64,000 nucleotides of DNA, taken from positions 655,001 through 719,000 of the forward strand of contig JACVTC010000088.1 of the NCBI GenBank assembly GCA_016946835.1, read 5' to 3'. This DNA comes from Neocallimastix lanati (nom. inval.). Taxonomy: Eukaryota > Neocallimastigomycota > Neocallimastigomycetes > Neocallimastigales > Neocallimastigaceae. Position 1 is the stretch's first letter, and every line of letters starts with the position of its first letter. The notes under the pieces were generated by a model, which made no database searches, was not told where the DNA came from, and worked only from the letters and a program-made list of their open reading frames with translations. Shown one piece after another: positions 44,471 through 54,980 of this stretch. A program made the translations under genes and the position numbers.

Positions 44471-45129
44471 TGTCAAAGTTTTTAGATAATTTGGTCTTAA
44501 CGATTAGGTCAAGATGCCAAATTATAGTAATTTATTAATAATTAAATTTTATTCTTATTTAAAACATATTGTTATTAGTAAATTTTATAATTAAGTTTTT
44601 ATCTAAAATATAAATTTTATTTAATCTTAATAATATTTTATTACATTATTATTTTATATAATTATTACTATAATTTAAATTACAATAATCCTACAAAGGA
44701 TTAATCAAAGAATTTAAACATGTATTTATATAAAATAATTAATTATTAAAATATTAATTATTAATATGAATATGTAAATAATATTAATATAAGTTTGATA
44801 TTGATAATATAAAGTTAGATAATAATATAAATATTTAATATAAATAAAATATAAGAATTAAATATTGCTAAATATTATAATTTATAATTAAAATATAATA
44901 TGTAGAAATTAATTTAATATGACAATCACGTGTTTACATTATTTAATATATATTAAATTCAATATGTTAATAATATTTAGTAATTAGTTGGCCTAGACTA
45001 ATTCCTAAATATTTTAATAAAGTTAATTTAATAATAATTATTATATTATTATTATTTATTAATATTGAAATTCAAATAACTGAATTATCGAAATTGAAAT
45101 TGAATTGAAATTCAGTTATTATCTTAACA
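44471..45129 (-). repeat. 3' LTR of the 659-bp-LTR element
   Basis: 659 bp; same sequence and length as 47185-47843. Confidence 0.88.
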
Positions 45130-45167
45130 ATGCCCTTCCACAAAAATCGGATTCCAGACGATTTGTG
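45130..45167 (-). promoter_or_regulatory. Polypurine tract and hairpin before the 3' LTR
   Basis: In element sense: a stem CACAAATCG / CGATTTTTGTG (two-base bulge) with loop TCTGGAATC, then GTGGAAGGGCAT abutting the LTR. The loop is shared, with one change, by the chromovirus hairpin at 50700-50723, whose stem differs. Confidence 0.7.
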
Positions 45168-45169
45168 TA

Positions 45170-46042
45170 ACATTGTTAAAAAAAATTTTGTTAAGTTATT
45201 AAAAAAAAATTTTTTAATTTTTTAAAGTTAATTAGGAATTAAAAGGTCACTTGAATCTTTAGGAGAAGACCTTTTAAGTGACAATTTCATGAAATTTGAA
45301 ATTTGTCAAAATTTGTTAAAATTAAAATTTTATTATAAAATTCAATGTTTTTAAATATGATGGTACCAACATTATTATATATTTCCTTGTAAAATTTTGA
45401 AATTGAAATTTTGAAATTTAATTGAAATTAACATTTCAATTTTTACCATTAACTTTGAAATTATTGAAAATTTTAAAAATATAGTAAATAATAAATATAT
45501 TAAAACTTAAAATTACTATTAAATAGTTGAATACATAATTTTTATTAAATTTTGAAATTTCGTAATGTGAAATTTTTAAATGTCGAAATTTGAAATTATA
45601 AAATTTATAATTTCTATTTTTCTAAATTTTGAAATTGTAATTGAAAATTTATCAATTTAACTATTGAATATATCATAATATTCAATTTAGTTTATTATTA
45701 ACGATAATAATTATGTAAGCGTCCTTATCATAATTATTTTATTATCAAAGAATATTATAGAGAAAAGCGTCCTTTTCAATATAATATTAAACAAATTTTG
45801 ATTGATCTATTTGGAAATGTTGAAAATGTTAAGATTATAAATTATACTTTATTATTAAATTTTAACTAGTATTAATTTAATAACTATATAAATCTTAAAA
45901 TTTTAATTATAGCTCTTGTAGAGAATATTAATTAAATGTAAAAGAAGGGAAAAGTTGATTGTTTTCAACTGTTTAATTATAATATAATTAAGGTTTTTGA
46001 TTTTAAAGAATAATTATTAATCCCAAATATTGATTCCTACTG

Positions 46043-46110
<68 letters not shown>

Positions 46111-46163
46111 GAATTGTTTTTGTATTTATTGTAATTAAATATATAATTTTATTAAATATAACT

Positions 46164-46206
<43 letters not shown>

Positions 46207-46358
46207 CATTATAAAAAAAACAATATAACTGTAAAGATTTGGATATTTAAATTAAAGAAATAGAAATTTTAGTTTGATATAATTATTTATCATAGAATAC
46301 AAAAAATGTAAATTATAATTGAATATATCTTTAGTGCAGTATTAATTAAAATAGTAAG
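45170..46358. other. Non-coding interior of the 659-bp-LTR element
   Basis: AT-rich, with many GAAATTTGAAATT-type words and two poly-T runs (about 46046-46106 and 46168-46206). No remains of pol genes can be read. Confidence 0.6.
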
Positions 46359-47150
46359 TCAATTCTTTGAACTGAATGAATTTTTTATTCCCATTACTGG
46401 TGGGGAAAAATCAGATTCATGTGAATTTGCTCTTATTCCTCTTTTAATTTGAAAAAAAATAAATATTAATTTTTGAAAAGAAAATACTGCAACTAATAGA
46501 TTTGGATTGAATTTATTATATGTATTTTTATTATATGATTTCTTTAATTTTAATTTTGGTTTAGTTTTCATTTTATTATTTCCACTAACTTTATTAGACT
46601 TTATTTTTTCTTTTTTGTGATTGCTACCTTTAATTGTATTTGATTCTTCGTTAGAGTCATTTTTACTGTGTCTTGTAGTTTCTTCGTAGGATTCCTTGTC
46701 AGGAAGTTCAGATTTTGTGATGAGATTTATGTCATTTTTATTAATTAATTCATTATTATTTTTATTAATGTTGTTTTCATTAATATTAGCTTCTTTCTGT
46801 CTTTTATTAGAAATTTCTTCTTTTAAAAATATCATGGACTTATCAACCTGTTCAAAATTAGAAATGTTCTGATTAATTTGTAATATTAATCTTTCAATTT
46901 GATATAAAGCTAACTTAGCACTTCTGAAGTCTATTGATCCGTTTAGCATTGATTTTGTTACAACAACTTTCTGAGAGTAGACGACCTGTTTTGCTTTGTT
47001 CATCTCTGATATCTTCGATTTTATTTCCTTCTTCATCTTGTGAATAAATTCATTATATTCTTCAATTGTAACAAATTCTTCTTTTGGTAGCTTTAATATA
47101 TTATTACTTGTTAATGATATATTAGGATCGGATCTAATTGTTGTGGACAT
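46359..47150 (-). CDS. Unknown coiled-coil, Lys/Asn-rich protein of the 659-bp-LTR element
   Basis: 263 aa, ATG 34 nt inside the 5' LTR boundary. Residues ~25-115 are strongly helical and charged, likely coiled coil (EFIHKMKKEIKSKISEMNKA, then QIERLILQINQNISNFEQVD). Residues ~115-215 are Asn/Lys/Glu-rich, with a basic KPKLKLKK patch. The C-terminal third has a hydrophobic stretch (LLVAVFSFQKLIFIFFQIK) and ends SFSSKN. No zinc knuckle and no protease motif. By position it replaces gag and may be a divergent Gag; the family is not recognised. Confidence 0.6.
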   Translation of the reverse strand: MSTTIRSDPNISLTSNNILKLPKEEFVTIEEYNEFIHKMKKEIKSKISEMNKAKQVVYSQKVVVTKSMLNGSIDFRSAKLALYQIERLILQINQNISNFEQVDKSMIFLKEEISNKRQKEANINENNINKNNNELINKNDINLITKSELPDKESYEETTRHSKNDSNEESNTIKGSNHKKEKIKSNKVSGNNKMKTKPKLKLKKSYNKNTYNKFNPNLLVAVFSFQKLIFIFFQIKRGIRANSHESDFSPPVMGIKNSFSSKN

Positions 47151-47184
47151 CTTGAGGTAATCGATAGATTATTGGTAGGATTAT

Positions 47185-47843
47185 TGTCAAAGTTTTTAGA
47201 TAATTTGGTCTTAACGATTAGGTCAAGATGCCAAATTATAGTAATTTATTAATAATTAAATTTTATTCTTATTTAAAACATATTGTTATTAGTAAATTTT
47301 ATAATTAAGTTTTTATCTAAAATATAAATTTTATTTAATCTTAATAATATTTTATTACATTATTATTTTATATAATTATTACTATAATTTAAATTACAAT
47401 AATCCTACAAAGGATTAATCAAAGAATTTAAACATGTATTTATATAAAATAATTAATTATTAAAATATTAATTATTAATATGAATATGTAAATAATATTA
47501 ATATAAGTTTGATATTGATAATATAAAGTTAGATAATAATATAAATATTTAATATAAATAAAATATAAGAATTAAATATTGCTAAATATTATAATTTATA
47601 ATTAAAATATAATATGTAGAAATTAATTTAATATGACAATCACGTGTTTACATTATTTAATATATATTAAATTCAATATGTTAATAATATTTAGTAATTA
47701 GTTGGCCTAGACTAATTCCTAAATATTTTAATAAAGTTAATTTAATAATAATTATTATATTATTATTATTTATTAATATTGAAATTCAAATAACTGAATT
47801 ATCGAAATTGAAATTGAATTGAAATTCAGTTATTATCTTAACA
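47185..47843 (-). repeat. 5' LTR of the 659-bp-LTR element
   Basis: 659 bp. In element sense it ends CTTTGACA, followed by ATAATCCTACCAATAATC as the would-be primer site. I cannot match that to a tRNA 3' end or to the tRNA-Lys arm used by the neighbours. Confidence 0.85.
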
Positions 47844-47848
47844 TTTAC

Positions 47849-48746
47849 TAAATTGTACTTTCCTATATTCTTCATAACCTAAACCTCATTGTAAATTTAA
47901 TTTATTTTGATATAAATTAATTTTAATTTGTAAATAATGTAAATAAATTTTAATTAATCACTTTATTGTTATATTATTAAATATATGTATATATTAAAAT
48001 ACAATTGTAAATATTAAAATTATACTTTTAAGATACTAAATTATTAAAACTATTAATTAAATATTATTATAAAAATTATTATAAAATTATTAAAATTATT
48101 AATTAAATATTATTCTAAAAATTATTATAAATTATTAATATTATAAAATTATTAAAATTATTAAATATTATTATAAAAATTTATATATTATAACTATTAA
48201 ATATTATTATAAAATTATTAAGATTATTAATTAAATTTATTATTAAAAATTATTATTAAAAATTTTACTTATTATAAAAATTATTATTTAAATATTATCA
48301 AATTTATTAATTAAATATTATAAAAATTTTATTTTATTTTGAAAATAATTACAAGTATTATTTAAAATAATTAAAGATTATTAAATTTATTATATTAATC
48401 TTTAAAAACAATTTATTTAACTTAAAAATATCAAAGAAAATAGTAAAAACTATTTTCTATATATTTATTTTATAATTATTTTTAATTAAATTATATTTGA
48501 ATATTATATTATTATATTTATAAAAATTAAAACAAAAATGAATTATTGATATAAAATTAATTCAATAATTCTATAAAATTACTTAAATTATAAACAATTA
48601 ATTATACTTTAAATTTATAAAAAAATATAAATATTGTAACAATTTCTTAAAAAAAATTAAATATGTGTACTTTAAATAAAAAGTTTTATATTAATAAAAA
48701 AAAAATAAATAAATAACTTTTAAAAAAAGAATTTTTTTTTTTTTTT
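47849..48746. other. AT-rich DNA, no gene seen
   Basis: ATTATTAAAATTATTA-type repeats. It may include decayed internal sequence of the minus-strand LTR element whose primer site is at 48811-48824. Confidence 0.5.
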
Positions 48747-48798
48747 ATTTAAAATCAAAGCAGGGTAATACCCGTCCCCCCCTGCTTGATTTTAAATA
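48747..48798. other. GC-rich hairpin downstream of a primer-binding site
   Basis: ATTTAAAATCA and GCAGGG on the left pair with CCCTGC and TGATTTTAAAT on the right, around TAATACCCGTCCCC. It is the only C-run of its kind in this interval. In the minus orientation it follows a primer site, where leader RNA structures (packaging or dimerisation) usually lie. Confidence 0.6.
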
Positions 48799-48810
48799 TC
48801 TAAGTGTCAA

Positions 48811-48824
48811 CCCCGAGTCTACCA
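48811..48824 (-). promoter_or_regulatory. Primer-binding site (tRNA 3' end type) of a lone LTR
   Basis: In minus sense TGGTAGACTCGGGG, five bases after the LTR end. The complement CCCCGAGTCTACCA has the form of a tRNA acceptor end. Confidence 0.65.
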
Positions 48825-48829
48825 ACTCT

Positions 48830-49679
48830 TGTTACGATACAAATAATAAATAAAAAATAAATAAAAAATTAAATAAACTATTAAGATTAATTAATAAATA
48901 AATAAGAATAAATACTAAAGTATTAAAATATATAATAAGGAAATTAAATAATGTATAAATAATTAAATTATTTAAAATAATGTATTAATTGTATTTATTT
49001 AATATTGTAATAGTAAACAATTAGATATTTTATTATAAATAATTAAAATTATATTTATTATTATTTTATATTTTTATTATAAAATTTTTATTATACTTTA
49101 TTATATTTTTATTATTATCTTATATTAAATATTATATTAAAATTATATTTTATTATATTTTATTATTATAAAATTATTATATTTTTGTTATTATATTTTT
49201 ATTATATTTTATATTTTTATTTTTATTTTTACTCCAATCAAATAAATGTTTTAATGATATAAAAAGAACAAAGTAAAACAATACTTTAGTTCTTCCTCTT
49301 CTTTCAACTTTATTTTTATATTTTTCTTTTAATTTTTCAAGAATGAAATAGTAAATATTTAGTATTAGTATTAATAAATAATTAAATAAATAATTATATA
49401 AAATTAAATTGTTCTCTAGTTTAATTGATTAGTTTTGTTTTTGTGTTTTATTATAGTTAAAGATAAAAATAATTTTGGTTAGTTTAAATATTTAGTTTGT
49501 TTTGGTAATTTATTTTTAACTTAGAGATAAATTTTATTAAAATATTTATTTAGGTTATTTATATTAGAATAGTTAAAATAATATTTATTTTGTTAGTGAA
49601 AAATTAAATTTTTAATTATTAGAATATATTATTTTTTTTTTATAATCTTCAATTCTGTACCACTCTACGATTCGTTACA
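48830..49679 (-). repeat. LTR of a truncated element, ~850 bp
   Basis: In minus sense it starts TGTAACGAATCGTAGAGT and ends GTATCGTAACA. The start resembles the solo LTR at 40063 (TGTAACGAATTATAGAGT), so the two may belong to one superfamily. The far boundary is set by that resemblance only. No second copy is present, and the interior is lost beyond the leader hairpin. Confidence 0.5.
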
Positions 49680-50686
49680 TGTGTAAAATAAAATACTTAT
49701 CAAGTCTAGGTTTGTGGCTATTCTAAACTAACTTTACTACACTAATAACACTATATCTTAAACCTCTATTATTTAATTAATTATTTTCTTTTTTAATTTC
49801 TTTTATTTATTTATTTTATTTATTAACTAATTTTCAACAACCACTTAACTGGGTAACGCAGGGTCCTTTCCGGAGTTCCCACTAGCAGTTAAGATTTTAC
49901 AAACTATAATATAATTGATTTATAAGAAAGTAACTATTCTAATAATAGTTACGAAACTAATAATAAAATTTAAATTTTCCTATTACTATACGATTTTCCT
50001 ATTCTATACGATTTTCCTATTCTATACGATTTTCCAACTATCGTTCAATAGTTGAAAAATTAACTCTTTTTATACTTTTTCAAAATAAAATTTTAAATCA
50101 AAATAAATTTTAATAAATTATATAAACATATTATTTTATATTATCAATTACATTATATAATAAATTACATGAAATGTTATGAATTATTTTAATATAAATC
50201 CTATTTAAAACTATCTAATTTTTCTAAAATTTTCTATGAAGAAAATTTAGAGTTTAATTCATTAATTATATGATTAAATATATTCTATCCATATATTTAA
50301 TTTAAATTTTGCCAAGTTGTGAAAACCAATTTACTAAACCACAACTTGCTATTTTTATTTTTAGAATTTCTATAATTTAAAAGACAAGTAAACAAAACGG
50401 CAAGTTTTTGTAAACAAACGGAAAAGGCAATATTCCTTTAATTATTTTAATTTAACTAATTAATGACTAATTATTTTTTAATTTATGAAGTTTCGTGATT
50501 CAACTGAGTAATTGTTACGTAAATTCTCCAAATAATTTAGTCATAAATTTTTGAGAAAATTATTTAAATTAATAATTTGGAATACATTTAAATTTATATT
50601 AAAAATTTGGAAAACATTTTTATCCACAATAATTTACATTACATTACATTTAAATACGTATTCAAATTATTAAATATTTTACAACA
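49680..50686 (-). repeat. Probable 3' LTR region of the chromovirus
   Basis: Ends ...TTTTACAACA at 50686 directly against a polypurine tract, as a 3' LTR should. Its outer boundary is not defined, because the sequence beyond the 5' primer site (53502 on) does not match it. It contains GGGTAACGCAGGGTCCTTTC at about 49850 and a threefold CTATACGATTTTCCTATT repeat near 49985-50035. No gene. Confidence 0.45.
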
Positions 50687-50723
50687 TGGTCCTCCTCCAG
50701 GATTCGGATACCAGACGAATCTT
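50687..50723 (-). promoter_or_regulatory. Chromovirus polypurine tract and hairpin
   Basis: In element sense GATTCG / CGAATC stem with loop TCTGGTATC, then CTGGAGGAGGACCA abutting the LTR. Loop nearly identical to that of the neighbouring 659-bp-LTR element. Confidence 0.65.
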
Positions 50724-50898
50724 AAAGTTAAACTAGACTACAATGAATAAATAAAATATTTAAGTGTGAATTTCTTTTTTGCTTAATAGTATAAAATAAT
50801 AAAAATAATAATACATGATATTAATAAGTAATTACATGAAATAACATATTTAATAATTATTTTTGTTACATGATATTAATAAAGTTTATAGTTATTAT

Positions 50899-50951
<53 letters not shown>

Positions 50952-51102
50952 AGTTATAAAATAATATAAAGGAAAAATTAGGTTTTAACAATAATAATAA
51001 GTTTAATATTAATAATTTAAGAATATAATTTAATCATATAATTATATAATATACTATAAAATTTAAAGTTTAATAGAGATTCATTTTCTAGTTTAAGTTA
51101 TT

Positions 51103-53142
51103 TTAATTATTTTTATTGAATTTTTTCAAGAGTTTGGGGCAATTAAGATTTTCCTCAGGTTCCCAAGAAGCTTCTGAAAGCGGATATCCTTTCCATTTTA
51201 TCAAGTATTGGATTTTCCCATAATGAGTTCGTTTGTCTAATATTTGTTCAACTTCGTACTCTTCTTCGTTGTTAATGATAATTGGTGGTGGTTCTTGGTT
51301 TCTTCCAAACTTATCTTCAAAGTACGGTTCAAGGTCAGAGACATGCATGATTGGATGAATCCTAAGATTTTTTGGCAAGTCAAGTTTATACGAAACAGGA
51401 GATATTTTGCTTAGGATTTTAAAAGGTCCTAATTTTCTTGGTTTAAGCTTTTTGTTACCATTCTTTATAATTAGGGAACTATTGATCCAAACTTTGTCAT
51501 TTTTCTTGAATTCAGGTGGTTCCATACGATGCTTATTGGCATATTTCTCTTGTTTTTCAATTGCTATTTTAATATTTTCTTTTAATTCCTTGGTTAATTC
51601 TGCAAGGTTTTTAACAAGTTCTTCTGCTCTAGGTACTTCAACATTTGTGGGGACTTCGGGAGAATGTCTGGGATTGAATCCATAATTAGCGAAGAAAGGT
51701 GAATGATTAGTGGATTCTTGAATGGTGTTATTATAGCTAAATTCTGCTAAGTAAAGGAAGTCATTCCAATTAGATCCTTTGAAATTTGTATAGCATCTTA
51801 AGTATTGTTCGATAACGGAGTTCACCCTCTCCGTTAAACCATTTGTTTGGTGATGAAATGGATATATTGGGCCGTAATATAAATTAGTGTTTGGTTTCAA
51901 ATTAATTTCACAATCATATTGTCGATGAGGGTGTAGCATGTTCGCAGCGACTTCAATAAAAGCATCCATAAATGAGGATAATTTAGTTGGTAAAAGATAG
52001 ATAACATTTTTATTGTCTTCGTTGGGTTCCTTGTGTTGGTTCTTAGTATTATTAATTATTTCATTAGATATTTTTTCTTCTGAATTGTTAATTTCTTCAA
52101 TTTTTTGGCTGTCCGAATTATCAGAATTTTTTGGAATTTCGTTTATTAAATTGCATGAAGGAATGAAGGTTGTATAAGTATTTGGAATAACGAGACAATT
52201 ATTAATACAATATTTTGAATTAAAATGAAGTGTTTTAGAAGAGAAATCTATTGTTGGATTATGAGTAGAGAGCCATTCAGCGCCAAGAAGAGCACAATAA
52301 GAAGGTAAATCGACGACATAAAACTTAGTTTTACAATTGTGATTTTTATAGCGGATCGAAATTGGCAAAGTTTCCCCGAGAATTTTCTGAGTACCACCAA
52401 TTCCTCCTACTTCAGGATGAATGGTTTCGGATGAATAAGGAATGTTATTTTCATTGGCAAAGTAGACATCCATAAGATTAAGTTGAGAACCTGAATCTAG
52501 AAGAATCTTAGTTTTGACTGATGATTTTAAAACATTGAGAGTGAATTCAAATATAGGAAGACTCAAATTTTGTTGATCTGAGATTCTTGATCTTTCTTTG
52601 GCCTTTGGTTCAGGATTAGTAATATGAGAAGTGCTTGAGGGTGATTTTTTCTTATTTTTGAGTGGACAATTGCCTAGAGTATGATTTGAGGATCCACAGT
52701 ATAAACAGAGGTTTTCTCTTTTTCTTCTTTCTTTCTCTTCGTCGGATAGGGGTCCATAATGTTTAGAATTCGAACCTTTCTTATAAAAATTCCATCTTTT
52801 CTTATTAGAATTGTTGTTATTAAGGTTATTGTTTGATCGATTTTGATTATTTGTAAATTGCCTATGGGCTGATAGACGGCCATCTATTCTGGAAGCTATA
52901 GTTTGCATAGCAGTAAGAGATCTTGGACCAGGGAACATTTCCAGAATTCTTGTAGCGATTTGATCATTTAAACCAACAAGAAATGCGTCCATTTTCGCTT
53001 CTTCGTTCCAAGATGACTCGTCGGCATAAGAGTTGAATTCGAGTATATAGCTTCTAATGTCGCCTAACCGTTTTTGTCTTATAGTTCTGAGTTTCTGATT
53101 TGCAATGAATGTTGAGTCATAACTCCCATATACAGATTTCAT
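51103..53142 (-). CDS. Chromovirus Gag-protease-integrase tail-chromodomain, RT deleted in frame
   Basis: A 679-codon open frame. Gag C-terminal region is at ~1-100 ([20 protein letters not shown]). A CCHC knuckle lies at 146-159 (C146, C149, H154, C159). The aspartic protease has DSG at 216-218 and LLGAEWL near 285. The first residues of RT ([20 protein letters not shown], ending at ~428) join directly to the integrase from [13 protein letters not shown], so polymerase, RNase H, the integrase zinc site and its first two acidic residues are gone; the third catalytic residue (E438) remains. The integrase C-terminus ([28 protein letters not shown]) and a chromodomain ([26 protein letters not shown]) follow. 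The true start is uncertain because upstream Gag is in another frame. It cannot replicate alone. Confidence 0.85.
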   Translation of the reverse strand: MKSVYGSYDSTFIANQKLRTIRQKRLGDIRSYILEFNSYADESSWNEEAKMDAFLVGLNDQIATRILEMFPGPRSLTAMQTIASRIDGRLSAHRQFTNNQNRSNNNLNNNNSNKKRWNFYKKGSNSKHYGPLSDEEKERRKRENLCLYCGSSNHTLGNCPLKNKKKSPSSTSHITNPEPKAKERSRISDQQNLSLPIFEFTLNVLKSSVKTKILLDSGSQLNLMDVYFANENNIPYSSETIHPEVGGIGGTQKILGETLPISIRYKNHNCKTKFYVVDLPSYCALLGAEWLSTHNPTIDFSSKTLHFNSKYCINNCLVIPNTYTTFIPSCNLINEIPKNSDNSDSQKIEEINNSEEKISNEIINNTKNQHKEPNEDNKNVIYLLPTKLSSFMDAFIEVAANMLHPHRQYDCEINLKPNTNLYYGPIYPFHHQTNGLTERVNSVIEQYLRCYTNFKGSNWNDFLYLAEFSYNNTIQESTNHSPFFANYGFNPRHSPEVPTNVEVPRAEELVKNLAELTKELKENIKIAIEKQEKYANKHRMEPPEFKKNDKVWINSSLIIKNGNKKLKPRKLGPFKILSKISPVSYKLDLPKNLRIHPIMHVSDLEPYFEDKFGRNQEPPPIIINNEEEYEVEQILDKRTHYGKIQYLIKWKGYPLSEASWEPEENLNCPKLLKKFNKNN

Positions 53143-53150
53143 TCTTTCTA

Positions 53151-53399
53151 TTATACTGAAAAAAGCTCATACCAATCTAAGAAATTTTCTTTATTTAATA
53201 CGAAATCTTTAATTTCAAAAACAGATTTAGTTATATTTCCATAATATTTGTTTATGATAATCCTTTTATCATTGGATTCATCATCTTCATATGAAGAAAT
53301 CGATTCATCGTCCTTATTTTCAGTTGGATTCGATGAACTCGAACTCTCTTCAATATGATTATTATTGTTATTCTTTCTTTTAGCCATTCTTTGGAACAT
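53151..53399 (-). pseudogene. Chromovirus Gag N-terminal fragment
   Basis: 83 codons starting MFQRMAKRKNNNNN, acidic/Ser-rich, then [19 protein letters not shown], typical of the start of the gypsy Gag fold (FxLNxENFxxW), ending in a stop. The next ORF begins nine bases on, in another frame, with sequence from much later in Gag. The middle of Gag has therefore been lost at about 53143-53160. Confidence 0.7.
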
Positions 53400-53486
53400 T
53401 AATATAAAATAATTAATTATATTATAAAGTCATTAAAATCATTAAAATGTTTTAAAAATTAAAATTAATAATAGGTCTCTTGATAT

Positions 53487-53501
53487 ATGAGACTCTTAAT
53501 C
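53487..53501 (-). promoter_or_regulatory. Chromovirus primer-binding site, identical to the copia one
   Basis: In element sense GATTAAGAGTCTCAT directly follows an LTR end CTTAACA. The same 15-mer with the same LTR-abutting position occurs at 28828-28842. Its complement matches the anticodon arm of tRNA-Lys(CUU). Confidence 0.7.
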
Positions 53502-54192
53502 TGTTAAGGAGTCAATATAAGATATGATGTGTACACAACAAAATGTATTATTATTTAATTAAATTTTATTTATTATTTATTAATTTATATGATTTAAAAA
53601 AGTATTTAAAAAGACTCAAAATATTAATTTCATAAAAAATTTTTCTTTTTATATTTTACATACAAATTATTACTTAATCAAATATTATAAATATTTATAA
53701 TACTTTAATGTACAAAAGTTTAAATATTATATTGAACTTTAACATTAGCTAATGTATATAATAATTATAAATAGATAATTGTTTAATTAATTATTTTACC
53801 TTTTTTGAGGTTCATTAAGGGAGGATTATGTAAATTCTCATGGTTCCAAGAGGGTGATGGTATTTTACTTATCAATGTTGTGGACTAAAAATTCTGTCAA
53901 AAATTGTCAATAAAAGAATTTCGGTCTTATTTTAAAATTTTTATTTTAATATTAGTTTCCTTTGTCTTTAGTTCAGCTTTTTACTATACACCTTTAATTA
54001 GGATCTAATAAAATAAAAAAAAAAAAGAACATTGAAAAAAGCTCCAATTAAATGTGGATCCTTATGAAAAAGGCAAACTACTATCCTTGTTGTGGTGTAA
54101 GTAACCGCATTCCTTGCTATTTACACATTGGATACTTTTATGTCATAAATTTGAAGAGTTTTTGGCAACAATTCATTCAATCGGTTAAATGG

Positions 54193-54229
<37 letters not shown>

Positions 54230-54400
54230 TATATATACGTACTATATCTCCTTTCTTAGAGGAAACACAGTATATGAAATCTTAAAAGATCGACATCGAC
54301 TCGGGGGAGGAGAAGGTAAAGAAAGAAGGCGTTTTATTAGCCAGTCTTTTTTTCTTTATTTCATATATATATATATATATTTTTAAAAATATTATTAAAA
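53502..54400. other. Presumed 5' LTR remnant, then a less AT-rich non-coding island
   Basis: TGTTAAGGAGTCAATATAAG at 53502 looks like the inner end of the chromovirus 5' LTR. How far it extends is unknown. From about 53800 to 54350 the DNA is unusually mixed for this window (TTTGAGGTTCATTAAGGGAG, ACTCGGGGGAGGAGAAGG) with a 37-nt T run. The frames there are short, and I recognise no protein or RNA. Confidence 0.45.
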
Positions 54401-54415
54401 AAAGTTCATTTCTAG

Positions 54416-54457
<42 letters not shown>

Positions 54458-54980
54458 GTGAATAGTAATGAATAATAAATGAAATATTGTTTATATCATT
54501 AAATTAAAATAATAAATAACTCATATAATTTTAAATATGTCACTTTATTTATTTATTTATTTATTTATTTCTATTTTTATTTTATTTTATTTTTTTTTAT
54601 CTTTTTAAATTGCAAATATATATATGGAGAAATAAAGAAAAAGAAAAAGAAAATAAATAAATAAATAAATAACAAATAAATAAATAATAAATAAATAATA
54701 AATAAATAATAAATAAATAATAAATAATAAATAATAAATAAATAAATATTAAATAAATATATAAATAAAGGAATAATAAATTAAAAGGAAAAAGATGAAT
54801 AAATTAAATGGATATATTTATTTTTAAAAATGTATTTTTGATATTATATATATATATTGTTTATAAATATATATGTTTCATTTTTCACTTTTTAATTTCT
54901 TTTCTTTAATTTATTAAAAAATTAAAAAATCATAAAAAAAAAAAAAAGAAAAACAAATAGATTAATCAATTATTATTTAT
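54401..54980. other. AT-rich 3' flank of the LUC7-type gene
   Basis: A poly-A tract at 54419-54456, (TTTA)n at 54546-54570, (AAATAAAT)n at 54650-54770; no gene. Confidence 0.6.

Larger units (their letters stand above)
44471..47843 (-). mobile_element. Short LTR retroelement with 659-bp LTRs and one unknown ORF
   Basis: A 3373-bp element: LTRs at 44471-45129 and 47185-47843 (TGTCAAAG...CTTAACA, plus-strand reading, apparently identical) with TSD TTTAC (44466-44470 and 47844-47848). The single ORF and the polypurine tract put the element on the minus strand. No protease, reverse transcriptase, RNase H or integrase is present. The internal part 45170-46358 is non-coding with two long T homopolymers. 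Confidence 0.85.
50687..53501 (-). mobile_element. Decayed Ty3/gypsy chromovirus, interior region
   Basis: Minus strand, from primer site (53487-53501) through a broken Gag, zinc knuckle, protease, the integrase tail and a chromodomain to the polypurine tract. Two large deletions are inferred: in Gag (changing frame) and from the start of RT into the integrase core (keeping frame). Matching LTRs could not be found on both sides. Confidence 0.8.

Noticed and set aside
47185-47200. tRNA-Lys-type primer site in the 659-bp-LTR element
   Set aside because: The sequence after the LTR (ATAATCCTACCAATAATC) does not match the GATTAAGAGTCTCAT site nor a CCA-end site.
54052-54386. Short plus-strand frames running into poly-Phe
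   Set aside because: Interrupted by a T homopolymer; no recognisable domain. Kept only as an unassigned island.
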